Positions 35,601 to 44,000 are shown, counted from the stretch's first letter. The stretch is 64,000 bases of DNA from Calothrix sp. NIES-4105 (GCF_002368415.1 NZ_AP018290.1:6027614-6091613), one strand, 5' to 3'. Numbers and translations: made by a program. Notes: generated by a model not told the origin, from the letters alone.

Positions 35601-35997
35601 AATCCTGGTATTTTCTGTTTTCTAACACAGTGTGACTAACTTGATTCAGAAATTTCTTAAATGAAATACCTTCAGAAATAAAATCCCGTGAGACAATTAC
35701 GTTTTCGGATTTATCTTGTTGAGTAAGTATTAAACCAACAAGAATATCTGTTTCACTTGTATAACGGTAAAGCAGAACTTTAAATGCAGCCAAAAGAAGA
35801 TTATCAAGGCTAACACTTTCACTATTTGCCAGTTTTTTTAGTAAATCCGTTAGTTTATTGTTGACTACAAAACTAGATGTAGAGCAATTATAATTATTTA
35901 AAGAACGAGGTGAATTAGTAGGTAACGAAAGTATTGGTAATCCTCCTGATAGCTGTTTTTCCCAATATTCTTTAAGTTCTGTAGAAACTGATAACAT
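32674..35997 (-). CDS. Single-module NRPS: half condensation, adenylation, carrier, thioesterase
   Basis: 1107 residues. Residues 1-240 are only the second half of a condensation domain; no HHxxxDG is present. Adenylation covers ~260-745: [11 protein letters not shown] 405-415, NLYGPTETT ~540, YRTGDLAR, RGFRIELGEIE, PSGKINRRAL. Specificity residues read D451 I452 L455 Q494 L517 G519 L541 I549 W550 K737, the glycine code. The carrier domain is at 760-830 (IGGSSL, Ser794). The thioesterase domain spans 850-1107 with GGWSFGG (Ser922). It likely activates glycine or a relative and releases it by thioesterase-catalysed ester or amide formation. The missing C active site means no normal peptide condensation in cis. 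It is last in a run of minus-strand genes. Confidence 0.9.
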   Translation of the reverse strand: MLSVSTELKEYWEKQLSGGLPILSLPTNSPRSLNNYNCSTSSFVVNNKLTDLLKKLANSESVSLDNLLLAAFKVLLYRYTSETDILVGLILTQQDKSENVIVSRDFISEGISFKKFLNQVSHTVLENRKYQDYPFASLVNQLQSNTSSHSPICQASFTFHVNQQENSLLPHQKLEFDLSLEVIQASDSLLCDFKYNSNLLDTETVAQISGHFQNLLESIVSNPEQLVAQLPLLSESEREKILIDWNATEKDYNSTMCLHELIEAQVERTPDAIAVSFASEQLTYRELNCCANQLAHYLQTLGVKPEVLVGICVERSLEMVVGLLGILKAGAAYLPLDPGYPQERLELILSDSQAPVLLTDNEKLFALDEHRKVVCLRTHQEKIASYSKENPAPSATAKNLAYVIYTSGSTGKPKGVEIHHSGVVNFLKSMQHQPGITASDVLLAVTTVSFDIAALELYLPLITGAKVLLASREIASDGKRLLELINTAGATIMQATPASWRMLLAAGWSSSKQLKILCGGEALTSELAQQLLDKGAEVWNLYGPTETTIWSTVCKVEANKLSHALVSIGRPIANTQIYILDEYFQPVPIGVSGELYIGGAGVARGYLNRPDLTTERFINNPFLSGSRFYRTGDLARYLHDGNIEYISRIDNQVKIRGFRIELGEIENALSNHPQVREAVVITRSEQSEEKQIVAYITTNQEPTPGALRDFLKQKLPDYMIPVAYVILETFPLTPSGKINRRALPKPTASSFSQHDEFLAPRNDTEGQLAKIWSEILNIHPIGIKDNFFEIGGSSLSAIFLIAAIGQQFGKELPLSALLTNPTIEEFANLLNTTDTFDNSPLIPIQPKGNKPAFFCVHPAGGHVMSYMKLAQYLGNDQPFYGLQAQGFNGEQPLTRVEDMASVYIQAIQKFQPNGPYYIGGWSFGGVVAYEMAQQLHTMGHKVSLAIIDSYVPILLDKNKKIDAPYLVGALSRYFGGMLGQDNLVNSNEIKHLNALEQIDYILDKAVEAKILPPSNQSQQARRIVDVLVGTLKATYSYVKQPYPGKVTVFRAREKHIMAPDPTLVWVEIFTIMDAEDIKIVNVSGNHYTCVLEPNVQVLAENLKSYLA

Positions 35998-36305
<308 letters not shown>

Positions 36306-37454
36306 CTATGCTACAACTGGTTTCATGTCGCGAATGTTGCACATGTTTCCGAAAGCAGTGAGGATTTTTCGCTTCTGTGTAGTATTGAGTCTACTATGAG
36401 CGACCTGTAGATTATCGATGATAAGAATATCCCCTTGCTTCCACTGAAAGATAGATGCATTTTCCCATTCAGCTTTTCCCAATTCTTTTGCTTCTGAAGA
36501 GGTCATGGTAGTAGATTGACCCTGAGCGTTCACAAAGTATGCATTAAGGGTACTAGTTCGTTTTTGCGAACCATCAACAACAGTTGCTGCAGTTGTTAAT
36601 CTTTGCTGATACTCTTTGTACAACGAAGCTGGTAACCAATTATAATAAAACCTTTTACCAAACGGATAGCGTTGACTGATGTTTCGATACCATTCTCTAC
36701 TTACCAAACAATCAACAATGCTAAGGCAAAAGCAGAGGCGCCTCGTTCTTGGGTGACTGAATAAAGTAATATAAGAACACGCAAAATTTAGAGAGCCATC
36801 CTCTTCCCAGTTAAAATCAAACTTTTGTTCAGTAAGAAGTTTTGTAATTTCTTCAAAAGATAGTCCCTCAAAGACTAAATCTAATAGATGGTTAGGAACA
36901 TATCGGACAAATCGTTGAGGAAAGTTGGCAATTTTGTCCTGTAAACTCGGAGATAGACTATTAAATAGCTTTTCTGTATTTATGATGGGAGTTTCGCCAT
37001 ATAAGTCTGGCTGTACTTGACAGAAGAAAGCAAGTACGCTAGGACGCACAGGCACCATATTAAGTTCATTGTGAGGAGCAATAATCGTATGGGGTGGAGC
37101 TTCTGAAGAGGTGAAGACTTTATCGGTTACTCGTACACGATGAGCGCTGCCAAAATGATAAGCTGACTCTAGTTGGATATTGAGTAGCTCTAAAACTTTT
37201 TGAAATTGATTACCATCTTGAACATCAAATCCTCGAAACAAAATGGCGCCGTATGTATCTAGCAGTTTATTGAACTCGGCGCCCCCTGAGCGGTTACTTT
37301 GACTGAGTAATAGCGACAGATGTGCTTTATATGTTTCCTTAACTGGCTCAATTACTAAAGGTAGCTCTTTTTCATTACTCCTGTAAGTTTTTTCGTCGTC
37401 TCTTAAAAACCGTAATGTAATGTCTTTTGAAATAGAAATTGGAAGATTTTGCAT
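36306..37454 (-). CDS. TauD/TfdA-like Fe(II)/2-oxoglutarate dioxygenase
   Basis: A 382-residue protein. YGAILFRGFDV near residue 68 starts the double-stranded beta-helix fold. APHNELNM gives a His128-x-Glu130 iron pair, and NLQVAHSR gives the distal His353, completing a His-Glu-His triad. A basic KRKI segment nine residues on may bind 2-oxoglutarate. TauD-like enzymes with HNE rather than HTD motifs are frequent tailoring hydroxylases in NRPS clusters. It would act on the NRPS substrate or product, but the reaction is unknown. It lies between NRPS and exporter genes on the same strand. Confidence 0.85.
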   Translation of the reverse strand: MQNLPISISKDITLRFLRDDEKTYRSNEKELPLVIEPVKETYKAHLSLLLSQSNRSGGAEFNKLLDTYGAILFRGFDVQDGNQFQKVLELLNIQLESAYHFGSAHRVRVTDKVFTSSEAPPHTIIAPHNELNMVPVRPSVLAFFCQVQPDLYGETPIINTEKLFNSLSPSLQDKIANFPQRFVRYVPNHLLDLVFEGLSFEEITKLLTEQKFDFNWEEDGSLNFACSYITLFSHPRTRRLCFCLSIVDCLVSREWYRNISQRYPFGKRFYYNWLPASLYKEYQQRLTTAATVVDGSQKRTSTLNAYFVNAQGQSTTMTSSEAKELGKAEWENASIFQWKQGDILIIDNLQVAHSRLNTTQKRKILTAFGNMCNIRDMKPVVA

Positions 37455-37526
37455 TAGATTCTATAAAGTGAAGAAATGCACCATTTAATAAAATCATAAC
37501 CTTAATCGTCTCCAATTTCCATCTCT

Positions 37527-38501
37527 CTACCGAAGCGATTCAACTTCTGGCTTAATAGCAGATTCGCTAGTTGAAGTCACACATACCCCCAACAGAATCA
37601 CACTAAAACTGACTAAAGTCACCCAACTGGGACTTTCCGAAAAGATAACCCAAGCTTCTTGGGTACTAAGGACGGGAACAAACAGGTCGCATAACGAGAC
37701 AAATCCTGAAGATAACCTATTGAGGGAATATGCGTAAAGTCCCAGCCCTGCTATTTGACACATCAATGCTAGGCTAATTACGTAAAACCACCCACTCAAC
37801 GAATGGGGGAAAAGCTGATGTTCAGTAATTACAACAACAGGCAAAAGCAAGACAGTGCCGATTGCAGAACACCAAGTCATAATTACTACAGGACTTAGTT
37901 TATCTCGTAGCTGTTCTACAAGCAGTGGATATAAACCAAGAAAAACGGCTGATAGTATTGCCGCTATATCTCCTTGGAGTTTATCTGCTTCTGCAGAGGA
38001 AAAGTCATGGTATGCCAGGAGGCAAGCTCCTATTATCGCTACGAGCATACCGCCAATGAATTTATTATCAAAGCGCTTTCCCCAAATCAGCCACCCCCCT
38101 AAGACGGTGAACAGCGGCGCCAAATTGTGCATGAGCGTAGAGTTAGCGACGCTAGTATGAGCTAAAGACCAAGCCCACAGAGCAAGAGTCGCGAACATCA
38201 CAAATCCAACTGCTACTAAGAGCAAGATTTGCCGCATTGTGTAACGTTGTGGCGCTTTTACTGGACTACCTGCAAGTTGAGAACGCGCGGCTGTAAATTG
38301 GTTCCAAAGCACGAATGCAACAGTAGATATCCAAAAACGATTAAAAATTGTCGCGTTTGGCCCAAGCTCGCCTTCACTCAAGCGGATCAGAATTGGCGAG
38401 AAAGATAAGGCTACTAAGCTAAGTACTAGTGAAGCAAACGCTACCGTAGTTGGTGATGCAAATAATTGTTCGTAATAGGGTTTCAGTTTAACCTTGAGCA
38501 T
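37527..38501 (-). CDS. EamA/DMT family exporter
   Basis: A 324-residue integral membrane protein with ten predicted segments in two EamA-type halves. The first half opens VAFASLVLSLVALSFSPILIRLSEGELGPN and the second GDIAAILSAVFLGLYPLLVEQL. EamA carriers export small metabolites and amino acids. Its location between the dioxygenase and methyltransferase genes makes it the likely exporter of the cluster product. The tail (SESAIKPEVESL) is cytoplasmic and acidic. It appears intact. Confidence 0.85.
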   Translation of the reverse strand: MLKVKLKPYYEQLFASPTTVAFASLVLSLVALSFSPILIRLSEGELGPNATIFNRFWISTVAFVLWNQFTAARSQLAGSPVKAPQRYTMRQILLLVAVGFVMFATLALWAWSLAHTSVANSTLMHNLAPLFTVLGGWLIWGKRFDNKFIGGMLVAIIGACLLAYHDFSSAEADKLQGDIAAILSAVFLGLYPLLVEQLRDKLSPVVIMTWCSAIGTVLLLPVVVITEHQLFPHSLSGWFYVISLALMCQIAGLGLYAYSLNRLSSGFVSLCDLFVPVLSTQEAWVIFSESPSWVTLVSFSVILLGVCVTSTSESAIKPEVESLR

Positions 38502-38803
38502 TAATTTCCAATAAATTACTAAGTGTGTTTGTGTTTATTGCTACTTTATCCGCTATTTTGCTTAAAAGTGTAATTTGTAATAATTATGACACCTAATTAC
38601 TAGATTTAAACAAAATATAAGGGAAAATCTATGACTGCAAATAATTAACTATGCTTATTATATTTACAGTCATTTTCAAGAAATTGCTATAAAAAAAAAC
38701 CCACGAAACTCAAAATCATACTCAAATACGTGTTTCGTCTCACGAAAGACATATTTATGAATTGAGTCTGTGGATGTAAAGCTTGTTTTTGTCTACGTGC
38801 TAA
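38502..38803. other. Gap between exporter and methyltransferase genes
   Basis: About 300 bases, AT-rich, no gene. CACGAAACTC, GTGTTTCGTC and CACGAAAGAC occur within 55 bases near 38700-38750 as mutually complementary short motifs. These could form a hairpin or a binding site ahead of the exporter gene, so exporter, dioxygenase and NRPS may have their own promoter here. Confidence 0.45.
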
Positions 38804-39841
38804 TTAAAGCGTACTAAATTCCATGACCGTTAGGCTAGTTCCTGTGTAAATGACTTTTTCTAGTTGAAAACCACTAGTTTCAAACAACTCTTTATACTCT
38901 TGTTCTGTGCGCCAGTAACCCCCAGGATTTGTTATCATCATCTGTACTGCAGCAAGACCTGGGATAGTTCCATCTGGATATTCTACAGGCGCCCCACGAG
39001 GTGGAACTAATGTTTGTAGAAGTACAACCTTACCTTGTTTAGGGAGAGCCTCTCTACATCGAGTTATTACACGACGCGCGTCTTCAACACTAAATACAGA
39101 AAGGAAATACTTCATCACAATTGCCTCGGCGCCCTTTGGTAATGAGTCTAAAGCATTACCACCAACGACTTGCACTTGCTCGCAAGAAACTCCCTGACTT
39201 GCGAGGAAAGCAGGAGCTATCTCAACTTCAACGGGAAGGTCGAACAATATACCTTTACAGCCGAACTTTTTAACTATATGGGCAATTAGTGAGCCTCGAT
39301 TCCCTCCAAGATCCATAACTGTATTAAATTGACCGAAGTCATAGACCTCAAACAGCGAATCAATTGCTTGATTCGTTAAAAAGCTCATGGCATTGTTGAA
39401 TAAATTTTTACTATCAGGGTTTTCTGCCATGAAGAAGTCGTAGAAATTCTTGCCATGTACCCTCTCAAAAGGTACTTCCCCTGTTTTCAAGGAATTACCT
39501 AATTCTCTCCAAGCGTCCCACATAACAGGTTCTGTAACATGTAACAGAAAATGTCCTAAACTTGGCTCTGCATTTGTAATCAAGAGTTCTGAGAGTTCTG
39601 TTGGTGCAAATACACGTCCAGGCTTTTCTGCAAACACACCCAAATGAGCCAAAGCACGGAGAACAACATAGAGAGTTTCTACTTTTGTAGAAGTTTCTTT
39701 TGCTATATTTTCTACAGTCATTGGTCCTGACTGTAAGAGGTTGGGTATACCTAAGTTTGTTGCTACATAAAGGCACTGACTTTGCCAGTAGCCATAAATC
39801 ATCTTAGCAAGCTTGTTAGATGCCGAAGTAGTTCCTAACAA
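38804..39841 (-). CDS. Class I SAM-dependent O-methyltransferase (acetylserotonin-MT-like)
   Basis: A 345-residue methyltransferase. The N-terminal winged-helix dimerisation part is LYVATNLGIPNLLQSGPMTVENIAKETST. The SAM site is FNTVMDLGGNRGSLIAHIVKKF, followed by MKYFLSVFSVEDARRVI and YWRTEQEYKELFETSGF. This is the plant caffeate/acetylserotonin O-methyltransferase-like fold common in natural-product clusters. It probably methylates a hydroxyl, possibly one added by the neighbouring dioxygenase. The substrate is unknown. It is first of the four biosynthetic genes on this strand, below the TetR gene. Confidence 0.85.
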   Translation of the reverse strand: MLGTTSASNKLAKMIYGYWQSQCLYVATNLGIPNLLQSGPMTVENIAKETSTKVETLYVVLRALAHLGVFAEKPGRVFAPTELSELLITNAEPSLGHFLLHVTEPVMWDAWRELGNSLKTGEVPFERVHGKNFYDFFMAENPDSKNLFNNAMSFLTNQAIDSLFEVYDFGQFNTVMDLGGNRGSLIAHIVKKFGCKGILFDLPVEVEIAPAFLASQGVSCEQVQVVGGNALDSLPKGAEAIVMKYFLSVFSVEDARRVITRCREALPKQGKVVLLQTLVPPRGAPVEYPDGTIPGLAAVQMMITNPGGYWRTEQEYKELFETSGFQLEKVIYTGTSLTVMEFSTL

Positions 39842-39999
39842 TTCTATTTCTCCGTGTCAAAATTTTACACTACGTGCATTTCTATTTACTCTACCAGTTC
39901 ACGTGAACGTTTTGATAATTAATGACATGAGCTACTGAATTACCAAAGTGAAATTATAAACTAACTTACCAGTATTAAAATCAATCCTTACGTATCGTT

Positions 40000-40581
40000 T
40001 TATGCTTTGAGCAAACAACCTAAAGCACGACGGACATATAACTGCCATGATTCTTTAGTGGGCTGAAAAATTAACCCATAAAGCATGATGCCACTCATCA
40101 TGTCAAACACTATACCTGGCTCTAAATCTATAGGAATTTCTTTCCTTGCTTTTGCCCGTTCTAAAACCACAGCAAAAGCATCTCGTCGAGGTTGTAAATA
40201 CTTTTCCTGATAAATACGCGCGAATTGAGAATTACTTGATGCACTGTTAATAATCATTGCTACAGTTTTTATTCCCAAAGGAGTAAAAGTAATTTGCGCT
40301 GCACTCTCAATCAAAGCATCAATATCACCCCATATACTTCCTGTATCAGGAATTACTACATCTTGCCTAACACTTTCAATCGCATCAGCTACTAATTCCT
40401 CTTTAGATGTGTAACGTCGGTAAATAGTTGTCTTACCAACACCCGCGCGCGCGGCAATAGCATCAATACTCATACCATCAAACCCAACCTCAGCAAGTAA
40501 TTCTAAAGTTGCTTGCAACATTGCTTGATGAGATTGGAGACTTCTAGGTCTTCCAGGCGATTTTTTACTGGTATCACTCAT
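40000..40581 (-). CDS. TetR family transcriptional regulator
   Basis: A 193-residue regulator with an N-terminal TetR helix-turn-helix (ELLAEVGFDGMSIDAIAARAGVGKTTIYRRYTSKEELVADAI) and a ligand-binding C-terminal domain with PDTGSIWGDIDALI. It is divergent from a COQ4-like gene, and a 17-base palindrome lies in the shared gap, so self-regulation and control of that gene are likely. It is also the upstream neighbour of the biosynthetic run on its own strand and might influence it. Confidence 0.88.
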   Translation of the reverse strand: MSDTSKKSPGRPRSLQSHQAMLQATLELLAEVGFDGMSIDAIAARAGVGKTTIYRRYTSKEELVADAIESVRQDVVIPDTGSIWGDIDALIESAAQITFTPLGIKTVAMIINSASSNSQFARIYQEKYLQPRRDAFAVVLERAKARKEIPIDLEPGIVFDMMSGIMLYGLIFQPTKESWQLYVRRALGCLLKA

Positions 40582-40596
40582 AAATGTTATTATAGT

Positions 40597-40613
40597 TACG
40601 AAACAGTATCGTA
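40597..40613. promoter_or_regulatory. Probable TetR operator TACGAAACAGTATCGTA
   Basis: TACGA and TCGTA arms with a 7-base spacer, 16 bases above the tetR start and 28 bases before the COQ4-like start. Size and position are typical of a TetR-family operator controlling a divergent promoter pair. Confidence 0.55.
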
Positions 40614-40640
40614 TTTAATCAATATTTAAAGGATTGAGAT

Positions 40641-41147
40641 ATGAATCCGCGTCCTAGCTACATGGATAAAAATAGCACTCTGACGCTGACCGAAGGGTTG
40701 GAGGAGTATTATATATTGAACCCTAACGTCACCGACCCTAGAAAACTTCCCCCAGATTTTGCCAAAATTCTTTTAGCGCATGATGTGTCCCACGTTATTT
40801 ACGGTTGCGATACTGGGATGTTTGATGAACTCAAAATTTTGCCTTTAACTTGGTGGACAAGCAACTATAAGTTTCGCGACCATTTGCGTACACTCAAAGA
40901 CCCAACTATCAGTCCTGCAATTCGCGTTATGTATGACGACTTAATAAAAGAGCATGGCGTAGTGTGGCTATATGGGTCTATATTATGTGTTTTTCCGCGA
41001 TTACTGCCAGAGTTAATAGCAATGTGGTTTAAAGCTAAAAGGCGCCAAAACCAACATTTAGTTCCCTTCCTTGATTTTGAACTACTGCTTGATAAGTCGC
41101 TTATTGAAATTCGCCAACACTTTGACTTGCTTCCTTTTATAAAATGA
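40641..41147 (+). CDS. COQ4-like protein
   Basis: A 168-residue protein with LAHDVSHVIYGCDTGMFDELKILPLTWW, an HDxxH motif followed by a G-D-T turn as in COQ4-family proteins of the ubiquinone complex. Cyanobacteria make plastoquinone, so the precise role here is unknown. A scaffold or decarboxylase-like role with a bound metal is possible by analogy. There is no membrane segment, but a hydrophobic amphipathic stretch near residue 115. ATG 40641 follows AAAGGATTGAG. Probably controlled by the divergent TetR through the palindrome between them. Confidence 0.6.
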   Translation: MNPRPSYMDKNSTLTLTEGLEEYYILNPNVTDPRKLPPDFAKILLAHDVSHVIYGCDTGMFDELKILPLTWWTSNYKFRDHLRTLKDPTISPAIRVMYDDLIKEHGVVWLYGSILCVFPRLLPELIAMWFKAKRRQNQHLVPFLDFELLLDKSLIEIRQHFDLLPFIK

Positions 41148-41248
41148 GTTGTTTTTATACCTAATAAGGTGCCTTATAACGCTCATATTTTTGTTTAGAA
41201 AACGTGTTAGGCTGGTATAAATATTCCACTCTTATTTTATTAAGTCAT

Positions 41249-41644
41249 ATGACTGTAGCTCAGTCGGCAAAACCTTACAGCAGCAATATTACAGTTACAT
41301 TAAAGCGGCTCGTTGCTCTTTTGGAAGAAGAGGAAACAGACGAGTATGGAATTTTACAACCCAGCCAATCTGCCTTTAAGTTAGCAATGCGATTAGTTGT
41401 AGACGCTTTTGAAATAATGGGAGATAGCTTTCCAAGGGCATCGGCTTCAACGGATGAGCAAGGCAGTATTCGATTAACATGGAACAAAAAAGAGGCGCCT
41501 TCGAGTGAAGTGAGATTAGTTTGTCCGGCTGACGCTAATCAACAAGCATATTTATACCATGAGATGGAAGACAATTATGCTGTAGAACATGATATAACGA
41601 CATCTATTTTGGTGCAGTGGTTAGAGTGGCTGAATCAAGGATGA
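41249..41644 (+). CDS. Conserved hypothetical protein
   Basis: A 131-residue acidic protein. ITVTLKRLVALLEEEETDEYG, then QPSQSAFKLAMRLVVDAFEIMGDSFPRASASTDEQGSIRLTW suggests a helical N-terminus and a small beta part. Its layout resembles cyanobacterial proteins that sit next to toxin-like genes, but no partner is adjacent. I do not recognise a defined family. ATG 41249 is chosen since the 15 residues before it in the longer frame are not protein-like. Confidence 0.5.
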   Translation: MTVAQSAKPYSSNITVTLKRLVALLEEEETDEYGILQPSQSAFKLAMRLVVDAFEIMGDSFPRASASTDEQGSIRLTWNKKEAPSSEVRLVCPADANQQAYLYHEMEDNYAVEHDITTSILVQWLEWLNQG

Positions 41645-41759
41645 TTCAAAGTCAGTTTGAGCGATTACCAGACTCAAAAAAAATATTTTGATTTTTCCGT
41701 AACTTTTAAACCTTCATCTGTAGTCATGGTTGTTAAAATTCACACCACAGTAAATAATC

Positions 41760-42272
41760 ATGCCTACTACATTTACAGCTTTAAAAGAAGGTTCAACAGG
41801 CGCCGATGTTCGTAAATTACAGCAAAATTTAACAACTCTTAAGTATTATACAGGTGCCGTTGATGGTGTATTCGGCGCCAACACCAAGAATGCTATCGTC
41901 AAGTTCCAACAGCAGAATGCAGTCAAAGTAGATGGTGTAGTTGGGTATGAAACGGAAGCAGCTATTCAACGTCAAGTATGGATATCACAGCGACAAACAT
42001 TGAAGCAAGGTTCTCAAGGGACTGATGTTAGAAATCTTCAAGGTTTATTGCATGGCGCCAGTGAAATTGGTCAAGGTGATTTTGGCATAACTAGTATTGA
42101 TGGTGTTTTTGGCGCCAATACCAAAGCTGCTGTTATCAAGTTTCAACAAAAAAACAATCTCACTGCTGACGGTATTGTTGGCGCCAGTACATGGAAGCAA
42201 ATTTCCTTCTTAAAGACATTTGATATGTCTCCAGAACAAATTGTTTTGAATGGAGTTTTCAATCTAGCTTAA
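41760..42272 (+). CDS. Double peptidoglycan-binding domain protein
   Basis: A 170-residue protein with two PG_binding_1 domains. They are residues ~9-70 (GSTGADVRKLQQNLTTLKYY, VDGVFGANTKNAIVKFQQQN, VDGVVGYETEAAI) and ~83-155 (GSQGTDVRNLQGLLHG, IDGVFGANTKAAVIKFQQKN, ADGIVGASTWKQI). No signal peptide is visible, so export is uncertain. The two halves carry FGANTK with a GGCGCC site at the same place, consistent with internal duplication. It probably binds cell-wall peptides and lacks a catalytic domain. Confidence 0.85.
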   Translation: MPTTFTALKEGSTGADVRKLQQNLTTLKYYTGAVDGVFGANTKNAIVKFQQQNAVKVDGVVGYETEAAIQRQVWISQRQTLKQGSQGTDVRNLQGLLHGASEIGQGDFGITSIDGVFGANTKAAVIKFQQKNNLTADGIVGASTWKQISFLKTFDMSPEQIVLNGVFNLA

Positions 42273-42282
42273 GAAAGCGCAT

Positions 42283-42312
42283 TGTAGAGACGCGATTAAT
42301 TGCGTCTCTACA
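42283..42312. terminator. Hairpin TGTAGAGACGC / GCGTCTCTACA between convergent genes
   Basis: Perfect 11-base arms around GATTAATT, followed by TT. It lies 10 bases after the peptidoglycan-binding gene and 11 bases from the end of the beta-lactamase gene, so it can terminate both. Confidence 0.65.
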
Positions 42313-42323
42313 TTAAACAACTA

Positions 42324-43169
42324 TTATAGTACTCTCAATTCCTTGAAACAACGGCGCATCAATTCTTTACGAGCAGCTACATCTTTATCTTTACGAATAT
42401 CAATATTAACAGCAAAATAATATACGTTTTTATTTTTTTCCAGATATCCCACATACCATCCAATTTGCGGCGTCCCTTGTGCCAAACCAGTCTTTGCTCT
42501 AATTGTATAGTCTGGTGTTTGTTCAACTATCATAATATCTTTTACAATTGAGAATGTTCTTTTAGAAAAAGGTAAGTCCTCATTGTAAAGACGGCTAATA
42601 AACTGTATTTGCTCTTGGGGTGTAATGCGAAGTTCTCCTTCTAACCAAAATTTATCAATATCTTTTTCCCCACCAATTTTTTTATTGCCATAACCCACTT
42701 TTGTAACAAAATCCTGCATCCGTTCATGCCCAACTCTACGAGCTAAAACTTGGTAGAACCAGACGGCTGAAAGCTTAAAAGCTTCTCTCATATTCAGATC
42801 ACGATTCCATTCTTTAATATCTCTTTTTATCCCATCCCAAGTTAAAACAGCAACTTCATCAGCAATGACACGTGTTTCCAAAGAAATTAGAGAGTTAAGA
42901 ATTTTAAAAGTTGAGGCAGGCAGAAAACTTGTTGCATTACGAGTTGGATTATGTTGATAAGTACGATTTGCCTTCAAATCATAAATCAAAATAGAACCTT
43001 CAACTCCAAGTTCTTGAAAGTGCCGTCCAAAATTTATTTTTTGGGCGCCTTCTCCACGTTGAGACTGTAGAGGAAAACTTGGCTTCGAGAAAGCTAACTG
43101 TACTTGAACAGTCGTAAAATAAACTAATGCAGCTAAGAGAATGATGGCTAAACGAGATACTTTTTTCAT
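42324..43169 (-). CDS. Class D (OXA-like) beta-lactamase family protein
   Basis: 281 residues with an N-terminal signal or anchor (LAIILLAALVYFTTVQVQLAFS). All class D landmarks are present: PASTFKI (Ser86 nucleophile and Lys89), SAVW (134-137), YGN (160-162), AKTG (K226-T227-G228) and IGWYVGYLE. This is sufficient for a functional serine beta-lactamase in the periplasm, although chromosomal cyanobacterial members may act on cell-wall substrates. The gene is GGCGCC-containing and not flanked by mobile genes, so it looks resident rather than recently acquired. Confidence 0.88.
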   Translation of the reverse strand: MKKVSRLAIILLAALVYFTTVQVQLAFSKPSFPLQSQRGEGAQKINFGRHFQELGVEGSILIYDLKANRTYQHNPTRNATSFLPASTFKILNSLISLETRVIADEVAVLTWDGIKRDIKEWNRDLNMREAFKLSAVWFYQVLARRVGHERMQDFVTKVGYGNKKIGGEKDIDKFWLEGELRITPQEQIQFISRLYNEDLPFSKRTFSIVKDIMIVEQTPDYTIRAKTGLAQGTPQIGWYVGYLEKNKNVYYFAVNIDIRKDKDVAARKELMRRCFKELRVL

Positions 43170-43341
43170 TAGCTATTTATTGGTGTAACTTATTAAACAG
43201 TTTAGAACTACATCACCAATGTTCTAATTTCGTACCACTTTTTTTGAGAGTAAAGATTTTTACCACAGAGACACAGAGCGCACAGAGAGCAGAGTTTGAG
43301 AGATTTAAAATAATTTTATAACAATAGCGTTATTACTTAAT

Positions 43342-43554
43342 ATGAGAGAGTTTGAATGTAATGTTGAGGCATTTTGGGACTCAGAAGCAGAAGTCTGGGT
43401 TGCTACTAGTGAAGATGTACCTGGGTTAGTCACAGAAGCTGAGACAACTGAGCTTCTCACCTCTAAGCTACAAGTAATTATCCCAGAGTTACTTTTTGCG
43501 AATGAAATAGTACCTCTTGATTATCCAGTAACTATAAATTTAAATTGGCTTTAG
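43342..43554 (+). CDS. DUF1902 antitoxin-like protein
   Basis: A 70-residue protein: MREFECNVEAFWDSEAEVWV, then ATSEDVPGLVTEAETTELL and LLFANEIVP. This is the DUF1902 pattern, related to HicB-type antitoxins. Such genes usually pair with a HicA-type toxin, but none follows. Instead the 3' end overlaps an antisense remnant of a leucine-rich-variant gene. It is likely an orphan antitoxin left after deletion of its partner. Confidence 0.65.
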   Translation: MREFECNVEAFWDSEAEVWVATSEDVPGLVTEAETTELLTSKLQVIIPELLFANEIVPLDYPVTINLNWL

Positions 43555-43833
43555 CGACCGCGCGCATTCTTTCGTCTATATCTTGTAAAAGTTTTTCTAG
43601 AGTTGTACTAGAGATACAAGGGTTTTTTGCAACTACTTGGCGAATGTCTTAGACTCCTTTGAAAGCTTATCGAGGGTATTAGTAGGGGTATTGTTATGGC
43701 ACGCGACACAGATTTTTACTTGCCAACTATCAGTATTTGCTAGTTGTTCAATAATATCAGGTGATGCATTTTCTTTATAAATGAAATTTGTGTACAAATA
43801 CTCTAAAGTTATTTTACGTACCAATTCTTCGGA
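43543..43833 (-). pseudogene. Frameshifted fragment of an LRV (leucine-rich variant) repeat protein
   Basis: Two LRV-type repeats are readable: ASPDIIEQLANTDSWQVKIC with VACHNNTPTNTLDKLSKES, then in another frame DIRQVVAKNPCISSTTLEKLLQDIDERMRAVAKANLNL and a stop near 43543. The shift is at about 43652. A stop codon precedes the fragment upstream of 43833, so no valid start remains. LRV proteins are helical solenoids. The fragment lies antisense to the end of the DUF1902 gene. Confidence 0.6.
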
Positions 43834-43945
43834 ATCATTTTAAATTTAGATTAACTGTTTTAACCAGTCCATTTTAATGGACTTGAGCTATTAGCCTATA
43901 GCTTTGAGCTATAGGCGGGTATGAATTTGATTATGAGTATGGGTA

Positions 43946-43970
43946 GAACAGGCGGGGACGCCCGTTCCAC
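43946..43970. repeat. Hairpin GAACAGGCGGGGACGCCCGTTC
   Basis: Arms GAAC.GGCG and CGCC.GTTC, a member of the same dispersed family as 13779 and 56033, located 30 bases before the end of the ktrA-like gene. Confidence 0.5.
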
Positions 43971-44000
43971 AAGAGTTTCCACAAGAGTATCTACAAGATA

